DNA of 64,000 nucleotides from CAVXZE01 sp963766175. GTDB lineage: Bacteria; Myxococcota_A; UBA9160; UBA6930. The notes under the pieces are model-generated. The model had not been told where the DNA came from. It did no database searches and saw only the letters and a program-made list of their open reading frames with translations. The DNA is taken from assembly GCA_963766175.1 (NCBI GenBank), contig CAVXZE010000001.1, positions 62,001 through 126,000 of the forward strand, written 5' to 3'. Both the position numbers and the translations under genes were made by a program. Position 1 is the stretch's first letter, and the number at the start of each line of letters is the position of its first letter. Shown here piece by piece: positions 27,847 through 35,914 of this stretch.

Positions 27847-29300
27847 CGGGGGTCAGGATCCTTCTGGTGGAGGACAACGCCTCGCTCCGGCGCGGTATCG
27901 CCAGGGCGCTCGGTGAGAGCTTCGGAGCCGTGGATCAGGTATCGAAGGGTGACGAGGCCGTGGAACGACTGCGAGATCGCGGTGTCGAACCCTACCACGT
28001 GGTGTTGACCGATCTCCGACTCCCCGGCGCCAGTGGCATCGACGTCTTGCGCGCGGCTCGGGAGCGCGACACCCGGATTGCGGTGGTGCTCATGACGGCC
28101 TACGGATCGATACAGACTGCCGTCGAAGCGATGAAGCTCGGAGCCTTCGACTTCGTCCAGAAACCCTTCGAGCTCGACGAGCTCGAGGCGCGGGTCGCCA
28201 AGGCCTGCAGCCACGCCCGCCTGATCCGCGAGGTCGCGGCGCTACGCGAGGAGCGGGCGGAGCGCCTGGGCGTCGACCGGATCGTGGGGACGAGCGAGTC
28301 CCTGCAAACCGCACTGGACCTGGCCCGGCGCGTGGCGCCGACCCGCTCTACGGTGCTGGTGACCGGGGAGACGGGGACCGGCAAGGAGCTGATTGCGGGT
28401 GTCATTCACGCGAACTCGCCCCGGGCCGCGGCACCCTTCGTGAAGGTGAACTGCGCCGCGCTCCCCGAGACCCTGCTGGAGTCCGAGCTCTTTGGCCACG
28501 AGCGCGGCGCGTTTACCTCAGCCGACCGCGTGCGAATCGGACGCTTCGAGCAGGCGGATCGCGGCACTCTCTTCCTCGACGAGGTCGGCGACATGTCGCC
28601 AGCCACCCAGTCCAAGCTCCTTCGCGTGCTCCAGGACCAGCAATTTCATCGTCTCGGCGGCACCCGGGTGCTTCGCACCGACGTCCGCATCGTCGCGGCC
28701 ACCAACCAGGATCTCGAGAAGGCGATCCGTACGGGAGAATTTCGGGAGGACCTCTACTTCCGACTGAACGTGATTGGGATCCGGCTGGCACCGCTGCGCG
28801 AACGGTCGGAGGATCTCGAGGCGCTCTCGCGACACTTCCTGACCGAGTTCTCCCGGGAGCTCGGCCGGCCTCGCAGCGGCTTCACCAGCCAAGCTTTCGC
28901 CCGCATTCGAGCTCACAGCTGGCCCGGCAACATCCGCGAGCTGCGCAACGTGATCGAGCGAGCGGTGCTGATGTCGGACGGAGAGCGGATCGAGATCGAC
29001 GACATCGGTCTTCCCGAGTCCCCGGGAGGCGAGAACGGCCGTGGCTGGTGCCCCGAGCTCCCGCCGGAGGGGGTTGCTCTCGACCAGGTCGAGAGAGCGG
29101 TGGTGCTCGAGGCGCTCGAGCGGACCCGCTATGTCCAGAAGGAAGCGGCGCAGCTGCTTCGAGTCAGCCGCCGAAAGCTCAACTACATGATCCAGCGCAT
29201 GGGCATCACCCACCCGTCGTGGCGGCGCAACCGCGGTGGCGAGGACACGGCGCGCGGTGGGGGCGCCGCGGATCCGGTAGATCCCACCGCGATCGGGTAG
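27843..29300 (+). CDS. NtrC-family response regulator with GAFTSA variant motif
   Basis: 485 aa from the ATG at 27843 (ATGA overlap with the kinase stop; GTG at 27834 is an alternative). Receiver with Asp57 ('VVLTDLRLPGASGID') and Lys107. AAA+ domain: Walker A 'GETGTGKELIAG' (175-186), Walker B 'GTLFLDEVGDM', 'RIVAATNQDLEKAI', 'SWPGNIRELRNVIERAVLM'. The sigma54-contact loop reads GAFTSA (222-227) where GAFTGA is standard. C-terminal Fis-type HTH 'KEAAQLLRVSRRKLNYMIQR', then a basic tail (RRNRGGED). Partner of the preceding kinase. Altered GAFTGA loops often weaken sigma54 activation, so activity through sigma54 should not be assumed. Confidence 0.9.
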   Translation: MTGVRILLVEDNASLRRGIARALGESFGAVDQVSKGDEAVERLRDRGVEPYHVVLTDLRLPGASGIDVLRAARERDTRIAVVLMTAYGSIQTAVEAMKLGAFDFVQKPFELDELEARVAKACSHARLIREVAALREERAERLGVDRIVGTSESLQTALDLARRVAPTRSTVLVTGETGTGKELIAGVIHANSPRAAAPFVKVNCAALPETLLESELFGHERGAFTSADRVRIGRFEQADRGTLFLDEVGDMSPATQSKLLRVLQDQQFHRLGGTRVLRTDVRIVAATNQDLEKAIRTGEFREDLYFRLNVIGIRLAPLRERSEDLEALSRHFLTEFSRELGRPRSGFTSQAFARIRAHSWPGNIRELRNVIERAVLMSDGERIEIDDIGLPESPGGENGRGWCPELPPEGVALDQVERAVVLEALERTRYVQKEAAQLLRVSRRKLNYMIQRMGITHPSWRRNRGGEDTARGGGAADPVDPTAIG

Positions 29301-29344
29301 GCTATCGGCTGGCTCGGCAACAGCAGAAGAAAAGGAGTGTCGCC

Positions 29345-31807
29345 ATGGTTCTCGGTTATTTCCCGCGCGCCTGCGCCCTGCTCGCGATGGTGCTGGTGCT
29401 GTTTGCGTGTCAGGACGACGCGGAACGCCTTGCGGAACACCGAAAGCGCGCGGAGGCGTACCTCGAGGAGGAGAAGCACGCGGAGGCCATCATCGAGTTC
29501 AAGAACATGCTGCAGGTGGACCCGAACCTCGCCGATGCCCACCACGGTCTCGCCAAGGCCCTTATCGGCGAGAAGAAGATCCCCGAGGCCTACTGGGAGC
29601 TCCAGGAGACGGTGCGCCTCGACCCGGGAAACCTGGACGCGAGGCTCGAGTACGGCCAGCTCCTGTTATTCGGGAAGGAGTCCGAGATCGAGAACGCTCT
29701 CACCCAGGCCGAGGAGGTGCTGGCCGTCGAGCCGGAGCGAGCCTCCGCCTGGGTGTTGAAGGCACGTGCTCTGCAGGCGCTGGAGCGGGGGGACGAGGCC
29801 GGTGAGGCCTTCGCTCGTGCGGTGGAGGTGGCTCCCGAGGAGGGCGCGCCGCTACTCCTGTTGGCGAATTATCACCGGCGTCGCGACGAGCCCGCCCAGG
29901 CGGAGGCCCTGTATCGCAGGCTCGTCGAGCTCGAGCCCGGCTTTGCCTCCTACACGGCCCTGGCGGCCTTCCTGGCCGACGAAGGGGAGCGGGATGAGGA
30001 GGCCGAGGCAACTTATCGCAAGACCATCGAGCTGGCGGAAGAGGAGCGGAGAACCACCGCCTACTCGCTTCTCGCCAACTTCCTCTACTCGCGCGAGCGC
30101 TTCGACGAAGCCGAGGGGGTATTGCGCGAGGGCATCGAAGCGGAGAGTGACAACCTCGAGCTGATCTACGCCCTGGCGCGCTTCTACCACGCCCGGGGAG
30201 AGACGGAAAAGGCCGACACCATGATGGAGGAGGCCACCAAGGCCGATCCCAAGAATCCCCAGCCGCATCTGCTCCTCTCCGCCTACCGGGGCCGGCAGGG
30301 GGATCTGGAGGGCGCCCTGGCGGCGGCGGAGGCGGCGCTGAGCGCGTCTCCCGACGATCTTCGTGCCAAGCTCCGCAAGGCGGAGCTCCTGGTGGATCTC
30401 GGCTACCGAGGAGACGACACCTCGCGGGTCGCCCAGGGGAGGGCGATCGTCGACGACGTGTTGGCCGGCGACGAGGCAAGCCCCGAGGCCCTCTTCGTGA
30501 AGGCGAAGATCGACCTCGCCGAGCAGGAGCTGGATGCTGCTGCGGTCTCCCTGCGCCGCGCCATCGAAGCCCGGCCCGAGTGGGCCCAGGCGCACTTCCT
30601 GCTCGGATCCACCCTGCTTCTCCAGGGCGATCGCACCGGAGCGCGCGCCGAGGTCTCCCGTGCGCTCGAGCTCGACGCGGACCTGTTGGAGGCCCAACGG
30701 ATCCTGGCCCGAATCCACGCCTCTCTGGGCGACCACGCCCTGGCGGTGGAGACCGGGCGGCGGGCGCTGCGACGCAATCCCGGCGACTCGGCCACGCGCA
30801 TCCTGGTGGCCCAGAGCCTGCTTCGGCAGGATAAAGTCGACGAGGCGCTCGCGGAGCTCGAGACGATTCCCGAGGAAGATCGCGGCGCAGAGGCGCATTA
30901 CGCCCTTGGCCGGCTCTTCTCCCAGAAGCGCGATTGGGAAGCGGCGCGGCGTCATCTGATGGCGGCCTACGAGCCCGACGAGCCTCGTTTCGAGGTGCTG
31001 CGGGCGCTCCTCGACCTGGATGTGCGCGAGGGACGGCTCGAGGAGTCGGCGCAGCGGATCGAGGCCGCTCAGCTGGCCGAGCCCGATGATGCGCAGCTCA
31101 ATCGGCTGTGGGGTGAAGTCCTGCTCTACAGCGGCAAGAAGGTCGAGGCCGAAGCCGCCTTCCGCCGCGCCATCGAGCTCGACCCGAACGACCTGAGCGG
31201 CTACCAGAATCTCGCCCGCTACCTGGCGATCACCGAACGTCCGGGGGAGGTCCTGGCGACCTACGAAGAGGCACTGAAGCGAAACCCCGAGTCGGCGTCC
31301 CTGCACATGGTGGTCGGGTCGCTGTACGAGCTCCAGTCGCGAAACGAAGAGGCGATGGCTCGCTACGAGGAGGCGATTCGGCTCGATCCCGGGCTCGCCG
31401 TGGCGATGAACAACCTGGCCTACCTGATCAGCGAAGGGGGAGGCGATCTGGACCGGGCCCTCGACCTGGCCCAGGAGGCGAAGGCGCTCCTGCCCGACAA
31501 CGCCAACGCTGCGGACACCCTCGGATGGGTGCTCTACAAGAAGAATCTTTCCTCCGCGGCAATCGGCTACCTGAAGGAGGCCGAGAGTGGATTCAGGGCC
31601 GACGATCCCCACCTGGCCCTGGTTCGCCATCACCTCGCCCTGGCCTACGAGGCCAATGGCGAGCCCGAAAAGGCGGAGCAGACCCTCGAGCAGGCGATTC
31701 GCGACCTGGACGCGATCTATCAGGCCGAGGAGGGTGAGAAGGGCACCGAGCCCGCCTGGACCGCCGAGATCCGCTCCATGCACGAACGCCTGAGCGACCA
31801 AGGCTAG
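29345..31807 (+). CDS. Long TPR-repeat lipoprotein (PrsT-like, exosortase/EPS system)
   Basis: 820 aa. The ATG at 29345 has a strong ribosome binding site (AAAAGGAG); an open frame further upstream is an artefact. The signal peptide (FPRACALLAMVLVLFAC) ends in a lipobox Cys, so the protein is an outer- or inner-membrane lipoprotein. The rest is about twenty tetratricopeptide repeats, e.g. 'EAIIEFKNMLQVDPNLADAH', 'QAHFLLGSTLLLQGDRTGAR', 'AAFRRAIELDPNDLSGYQNL', ending 'LGWVLYKKNLSSAAIGYLKE'. Length and architecture match the TPR lipoprotein of PEP-CTERM/exosortase gene sets. It probably scaffolds the export complex in the periplasm. It follows the two-component pair by 44 bp. Confidence 0.8.
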   Translation: MVLGYFPRACALLAMVLVLFACQDDAERLAEHRKRAEAYLEEEKHAEAIIEFKNMLQVDPNLADAHHGLAKALIGEKKIPEAYWELQETVRLDPGNLDARLEYGQLLLFGKESEIENALTQAEEVLAVEPERASAWVLKARALQALERGDEAGEAFARAVEVAPEEGAPLLLLANYHRRRDEPAQAEALYRRLVELEPGFASYTALAAFLADEGERDEEAEATYRKTIELAEEERRTTAYSLLANFLYSRERFDEAEGVLREGIEAESDNLELIYALARFYHARGETEKADTMMEEATKADPKNPQPHLLLSAYRGRQGDLEGALAAAEAALSASPDDLRAKLRKAELLVDLGYRGDDTSRVAQGRAIVDDVLAGDEASPEALFVKAKIDLAEQELDAAAVSLRRAIEARPEWAQAHFLLGSTLLLQGDRTGARAEVSRALELDADLLEAQRILARIHASLGDHALAVETGRRALRRNPGDSATRILVAQSLLRQDKVDEALAELETIPEEDRGAEAHYALGRLFSQKRDWEAARRHLMAAYEPDEPRFEVLRALLDLDVREGRLEESAQRIEAAQLAEPDDAQLNRLWGEVLLYSGKKVEAEAAFRRAIELDPNDLSGYQNLARYLAITERPGEVLATYEEALKRNPESASLHMVVGSLYELQSRNEEAMARYEEAIRLDPGLAVAMNNLAYLISEGGGDLDRALDLAQEAKALLPDNANAADTLGWVLYKKNLSSAAIGYLKEAESGFRADDPHLALVRHHLALAYEANGEPEKAEQTLEQAIRDLDAIYQAEEGEKGTEPAWTAEIRSMHERLSDQG

Positions 31808-31812
31808 CTAGC

Positions 31813-31900
31813 GGGGACGGTGTTGCCTTTTGCCTATTCGGGCCACCGAGAGGCAAAACGTCCCCGAATCTCAGAAAAGGCAAAGGGCAACACCGTCCCC
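31813..31900. repeat. Long imperfect palindrome, REP/BIME-like element
   Basis: A 22-nt arm (31813-31834, beginning GGGGACGGTGTTGCC) is matched by its reverse complement at 31879-31900 (ending GGCAACACCGTCCCC) with one mismatch. Between them lies a shortened copy of the same arm (GGCAAAACGTCCCC) and a smaller pair ATTCGGG/CCCCGAAT. It starts 5 bp after the stop of the TPR gene. Elements with GGGGAC...GTCCCC ends of this kind are often tied to REP-associated tyrosine transposases; no transposase is present here. It could also act as a transcript-end or mRNA-stabilising structure. Confidence 0.7.
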
Positions 31901-32023
31901 GTGGGGCCTGCCTCCCCCGTGAGGTGCGAGTAAAGCATTTCCCAAGACCGGCCGATGAGTTTCCCGCCCACTCCCCGGCGCACTTCTCCGTGTGCCAGGG
32001 GGGACAGCAACTGGAGGGAAGCC

Positions 32024-33226
32024 ATGAGGTCCTCGAAAACTGCCCTTGCTACGGCGATTGCCCTGGCGCTCTTCGCCCCCCAGGCCGTCGCCGAAGAGGT
32101 CGAGGAGACCTCGACCCAGATCGTGGAGGAGGCCGCCGCTCCCGTAGACGTCGAGGTGCCGACGGCCGAGCCGGCCAAGGCCGAAGCGCCGGCGGAGAGC
32201 CACCGGGTCGAGCTCGGGCCCGCGGGTCGCGACGAGCACGGCCGTTCCGGACGCATCCACGTCGTCGCGACCGGAGACACCCTGTGGGACATCTCCGACG
32301 CCTACCTCGGCACGCCCTGGGTGTGGCCGTCCGTATGGCGGGAGAATCAGGGAATCGAGAATCCCCACCTGATCTTTCCCAACGACAAGATCTGGATCAC
32401 TGCCACGGAAATGCGCAAGGTCAGTGAAGAGGAGGCCGAGCAGCTGATGGCGTCGGCTCTCGCGTCCGAGGGGGCGGTTCCCGCCTCGATGGAGGATGCG
32501 TCTCTCGGTGACGCCGCCGCGATGCGACCGACCTATCGCTACTCGGAGATCGAGACGACCGGCTTCATCACCCTGGATGAGTTCGAGGGAGCGGCCACCA
32601 TCGTCGACAGCCACGACCCGAAGGTCTGGCTGAGCGAGGCCGACACGGCGATCATCGGAGCAGGAGCCGACGAGGTCGAGGTCGGCGATCAATTCGAGAT
32701 CTTCCGGCCGGGAACTCGGGTCTACGACCCGACCACCGGCAGAGTGCTCGGGTACGCCACCAAGCAGCTCGGCTGGCTCGAGATCGAGGCGGTGCATCCG
32801 GAGACCTCGACTGGAATCATCCGGCTCTCGCGCAGCGAGGCTCAGCGTGGGGATCACGTGCTTCCGCGGCTGCGTCGCGAGGCAGAGATCCAGGTCGGGC
32901 CCAAGCCGGACGTGGAAGGCCGGATCATCTTCACGCCGGACGATCGTTTCACCATGTCGAGCGCCGACGTGGTCTTCCTCGACCGCGGCACCTCACACGG
33001 TCTCGATGTCGGGAGTCCCCTCGAGGTCTACCGGCCCCTCGGCACCGGTCTCGACAAGGTGCGCCATGAGCAGCTGGCGCTTCCGGCGGATGTCGTGGCG
33101 AAGCTACTGGTGGTACGCGCAGGCGACGAGACGTCGGTGGCCGTGGTGACCCACGCGAAGATGGAGCTGGCTCGAGGGGATCTCTTCAGAGGCACGGAAT
33201 CACTGGGGATGAGCGCACCTCAGTAG
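32024..33226 (+). CDS. Exported LysM-domain protein
   Basis: 400 aa from the ATG at 32024 (RBS GGAGGGAA); an upstream open frame to 31955 has no signal. Signal peptide 'SKTALATAIALALFAPQAVA', cleavage probably before EEVEE. An acidic/Ala-Pro linker is followed by a LysM domain (residues about 77-130: 'IHVVATGDTLWDISDAYLGT' to 'NPHLIFPNDKIWI') that binds peptidoglycan. The C-terminal 270 residues form a beta-rich region of unknown function ('VEVGDQFEIFRPGTRVYDPT', 'LDVGSPLEVYRPLG', 'LLVVRAGDETSVAVVTHAKM') with two similar 'VGxxxEVYRP' modules, one about residues 220-290 and one about 320-400. It is the first gene of the plus-strand run leading to dprA. Confidence 0.75.
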   Translation: MRSSKTALATAIALALFAPQAVAEEVEETSTQIVEEAAAPVDVEVPTAEPAKAEAPAESHRVELGPAGRDEHGRSGRIHVVATGDTLWDISDAYLGTPWVWPSVWRENQGIENPHLIFPNDKIWITATEMRKVSEEEAEQLMASALASEGAVPASMEDASLGDAAAMRPTYRYSEIETTGFITLDEFEGAATIVDSHDPKVWLSEADTAIIGAGADEVEVGDQFEIFRPGTRVYDPTTGRVLGYATKQLGWLEIEAVHPETSTGIIRLSRSEAQRGDHVLPRLRREAEIQVGPKPDVEGRIIFTPDDRFTMSSADVVFLDRGTSHGLDVGSPLEVYRPLGTGLDKVRHEQLALPADVVAKLLVVRAGDETSVAVVTHAKMELARGDLFRGTESLGMSAPQ

Positions 33227-33334
33227 CGGACCTGCCCTCCTCGAGTCTCCGCTCGGGAAATCGAACGGATCGGTTGCCCCACGATTCGCTGGGAGCTATC
33301 CGTCCGTCGTCCCCGGTCCCGGGGAGCCTCTCGA

Positions 33335-34456
33335 TTGGCAGATCTCCCCGCCGTCCTGGATCCCGCGGATTCCAGCGCACCGGTTCGTCGCGCGGTGCAC
33401 TCCTGGCTCGCGGTGCAGAGTGCCTTCGCATTTCGGCCCGAGGACGCGTGCAGAGCCCTGGCGTCGAATGCGGACCCCGAGGTGCTGTTGCGCGACAGCC
33501 CGGCGGCAGCGCCCTCGGAGAGGCAACTCGGCCGGGGCGCGAGGCAGCTCGCCCGAATCCGCGCGCGGCTCTTGCCGTTCTCCTCCGAAGCCTATCCCGA
33601 GCGTCTGCGTCGGCTGGTCGACGCCCCTCCGCTCCTGGTGGTCCGGGGCGACCCTTCGGTGCTCCGGGCGCCGGCAGTGGCGATCGTCGGCGCCAGGGCG
33701 GCCACGCACTACGGGCGGACCGTGGCACGGGACCTGGCCGCGACGCTCGCACGGGCCGGGCTGGTGGTCGTATCCGGTCTCGCCATGGGTGTGGATGCCG
33801 CGGCCCATGAGGGAGCCCTCGAGGCCGGGGGTCTCACCGTGGCGTTCCAGGCCTGTGGGCCCGATCGGGTCTATCCGGCCGTTCATCGGCTCCTCGCGGA
33901 TCGGATCGCCCGCGCCGGTGCGGTGGTGAGCGAGCTGCCTCCGGGCACCCCGCCCCGCGCGCCCCACTTCCCGCTACGCAACCGCTTGATCAGCGCCTCT
34001 TCCCTGGCTGTGGTCGTCGTCGAAGCCCGCCAGAGAAGCGGCTCGCTGATCACCGCACGGCACGCGGCAGACCAGGGCGTCGATGTCTTCGCCGTTCCCG
34101 GCCCCATCACCGCACCCACCAGCCAGGGTCCGAACCGCCTGATCCAGGAGGGCGCCACCCCCCTCCTCACTCCCGCCGACATCCTGGAGCCCCTCTCCCG
34201 AACCCTCTCGCTTCCGCTGACGGAGCTCCCGCCGCGAGGAAGGGAAGCGGCGGCCAGGGATTCGAAGCTCACCGGGTCGATTCTCGCGGCCCTCCGGGAC
34301 ACCCCCATGACCCGGGACCAGCTCGCGCGGAGGCTGGACCTTTCCCTCTCCGCTCTGGCTCTGGATCTGATCCAGCTCGAGCTCGACGGACGTGTTGCGG
34401 AGGAGCGGGATGGCCGGCTGCGCGCCATCGCGCCCCTCGGGGGCTCTCGGCTATGA
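33335..34456 (+). CDS. dprA: DNA-processing protein DprA
   Basis: 373 aa, TTG start with GGGGAG upstream. The N-terminal SAM-like region (1-90) is followed by the Rossmann-like DprA core: 'AVAIVGARAATHYGRTVARD', 'GLVVVSGLAMGVDAAAHEGA', 'GPDRVYPAVHRLL', 'FPLRNRLISASSLAVVVVEA', 'RSGSLITARHAADQGVDVFA' and 'NRLIQEGATPL'. The C-terminal winged helix 'SILAALRDTPMTRDQLARRL' completes it. It loads RecA onto incoming single-stranded DNA during transformation. 'VAFQACGPDRVYP' has Phe-Gln-Ala where VxVLxxGLDxxYP is more common. A topA gene often follows dprA in deltaproteobacteria; here trmFO follows directly. Confidence 0.93.
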   Translation: MADLPAVLDPADSSAPVRRAVHSWLAVQSAFAFRPEDACRALASNADPEVLLRDSPAAAPSERQLGRGARQLARIRARLLPFSSEAYPERLRRLVDAPPLLVVRGDPSVLRAPAVAIVGARAATHYGRTVARDLAATLARAGLVVVSGLAMGVDAAAHEGALEAGGLTVAFQACGPDRVYPAVHRLLADRIARAGAVVSELPPGTPPRAPHFPLRNRLISASSLAVVVVEARQRSGSLITARHAADQGVDVFAVPGPITAPTSQGPNRLIQEGATPLLTPADILEPLSRTLSLPLTELPPRGREAAARDSKLTGSILAALRDTPMTRDQLARRLDLSLSALALDLIQLELDGRVAEERDGRLRAIAPLGGSRL

Positions 34457-34576
34457 TCAGAGCGCTCCCCTCTTCTAAATTTCACCGGCTCGCGACCGGT
34501 CTCGAGCGGCTTCGCCGCGGGTCGGGTCGCGCCGGTGGCGTCTTCTGGCTCGGTGGTGATGAGGGATCCGAATACA

Positions 34577-35914
34577 ATGCGAGGCTCCGCCCCCTGTGTG
34601 ACCGTGGTGGGCGCGGGCCTGGCCGGCTGCGAGGCGGCCTGGCAGGCGGCGCGGCGCGGAGCGCGGGTCGTTCTCTACGAGATGAAGCCCGCTCACTACT
34701 CTCCGGCCCACCGGATCCCCGAGTTCGCCGAGCTGGTGTGCAGCAATTCCCTGCGCTCCAACGCCGTCGCCAGCGCCGTCGGCCTCCTGAAGGAGGAGAT
34801 GCGGCGTCTCGGCTCGTTGGTTCTTTCCGTTGCCGACGAGACCGCGGTGCCTGCGGGGCGAGCCCTGGCAGTGGACCGGATCGCCTTCTCGCAGCAGATC
34901 ACCGAGACGATCCAGTCGCATCCGCAGATCGATGTCCGGCACGAGCTGGTGGAGAGGATTCCCGCGGGCGATCCGGTCGTCGTCGCCACCGGTCCACTCA
35001 CGGCTCCGGCGCTGGCTGCCGAGCTCCAGCGGCTGGTGGGAGAGGACTCCCTGTATTTCTACGATGCGATCTCCCCGATCGTCTACGCCGACTCCATCGA
35101 TCACCAGGTGCCCTTTCGCGCCTCTCGCTACGAGGAGGGCGAAGGGGATTACCTGAATCTGCCACTCGACGAACCCGGCTACCGGCGCTTCGTCGATGCA
35201 CTGCTCGAGGCGAAGACCGTGCCCCTGCACGAGTTCGAGTCGACGCGGTACTTCGAAGGCTGTCTGCCCGTCGAAGAGATCGCGCGCAGGGGAGCCGAAA
35301 CCCTCGCCCACGGACCCATGAAGCCCGTGGGCCTCGTGGATCCGCGCACCGGGCGCCGCCCGCACGCGGTGGTCCAGCTGCGTCACGAGGACAAGCGTGG
35401 CGTCCTCTACAATCTGGTGGGCTTCCAGACCAAGCTTCGCATCGCCGAGCAGCGGAGGGTCTTCCGCAGCCTTCCCGGGATGGAGAATGCCGTATTCGCG
35501 CGCTACGGGTCCGTCCACCGCAACACCTACGTGAATGCGCCGAGCTGTCTGGCCGCGACCCTCGAGCTCAAAGGAAGGCCGGGGCTCTATCTCGCGGGCC
35601 AGATGACGGGGGTCGAGGGGTACGTCGAGTCCGCGGCCACGGGCCTCGTCGCCGGGGTCAACGCCGCCTTCGCCGTTCGCGGCGTGGTGCCTCCACTTCC
35701 CCACGAGTTCACCGCTCACGGCGCCTTGCTGCGTTACCTGGTCGATGCGGACCCCCGGAATTTCCAGCCGATGAACCTCAACTTCGGTCTCTTTCCGCCG
35801 CTGACCGGTCTCTCCCGGCGCATCCCCAAGCGCGAGAAGAACCGCCTGATCGCCTCTCGGGCGCTCGAAGCCATCGCTCCCTACCAGGAGCGAGTGGCGG
35901 TTCCAGGTCCATGA
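34577..35914 (+). CDS. trmFO: Methylenetetrahydrofolate-tRNA-(uracil-5-)-methyltransferase TrmFO
   Basis: 445 aa from the ATG at 34577, chosen because the FAD-binding 'CVTVVGAGLAGCEAAWQAAR' follows after six residues and GAGGG lies upstream; GTG 34535 and ATG 34559 are in-frame alternatives. Further signatures: 'AELVCSNSLRSN' (Cys region), 'ALAVDRIAFSQQITETI', 'VVVATGPLTAPALAAELQ', 'SLYFYDAISPIVYADSID', 'YFEGCLPVEEIARRG', 'LAGQMTGVEGYVESAATGLV'. It methylates U54 in the T-loop of tRNA using folate and FAD. The stop overlaps the xerC start (ATGA). Complete and unremarkable in length. Confidence 0.95.
   Translation: MRGSAPCVTVVGAGLAGCEAAWQAARRGARVVLYEMKPAHYSPAHRIPEFAELVCSNSLRSNAVASAVGLLKEEMRRLGSLVLSVADETAVPAGRALAVDRIAFSQQITETIQSHPQIDVRHELVERIPAGDPVVVATGPLTAPALAAELQRLVGEDSLYFYDAISPIVYADSIDHQVPFRASRYEEGEGDYLNLPLDEPGYRRFVDALLEAKTVPLHEFESTRYFEGCLPVEEIARRGAETLAHGPMKPVGLVDPRTGRRPHAVVQLRHEDKRGVLYNLVGFQTKLRIAEQRRVFRSLPGMENAVFARYGSVHRNTYVNAPSCLAATLELKGRPGLYLAGQMTGVEGYVESAATGLVAGVNAAFAVRGVVPPLPHEFTAHGALLRYLVDADPRNFQPMNLNFGLFPPLTGLSRRIPKREKNRLIASRALEAIAPYQERVAVPGP

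Noticed and set aside
29310..29325. Sigma54-like element TGGCTCGGCAACAGCA before the TPR lipoprotein
   Set aside because: Spacing fits, but the start of transcription would fall on or after the ribosome binding site at 29331-29336, leaving no leader.
29048..29344. N-terminal extension of the TPR lipoprotein frame
   Set aside because: Overlaps the regulator gene in another frame, and a lipoprotein signal with strong RBS starts at 29345.
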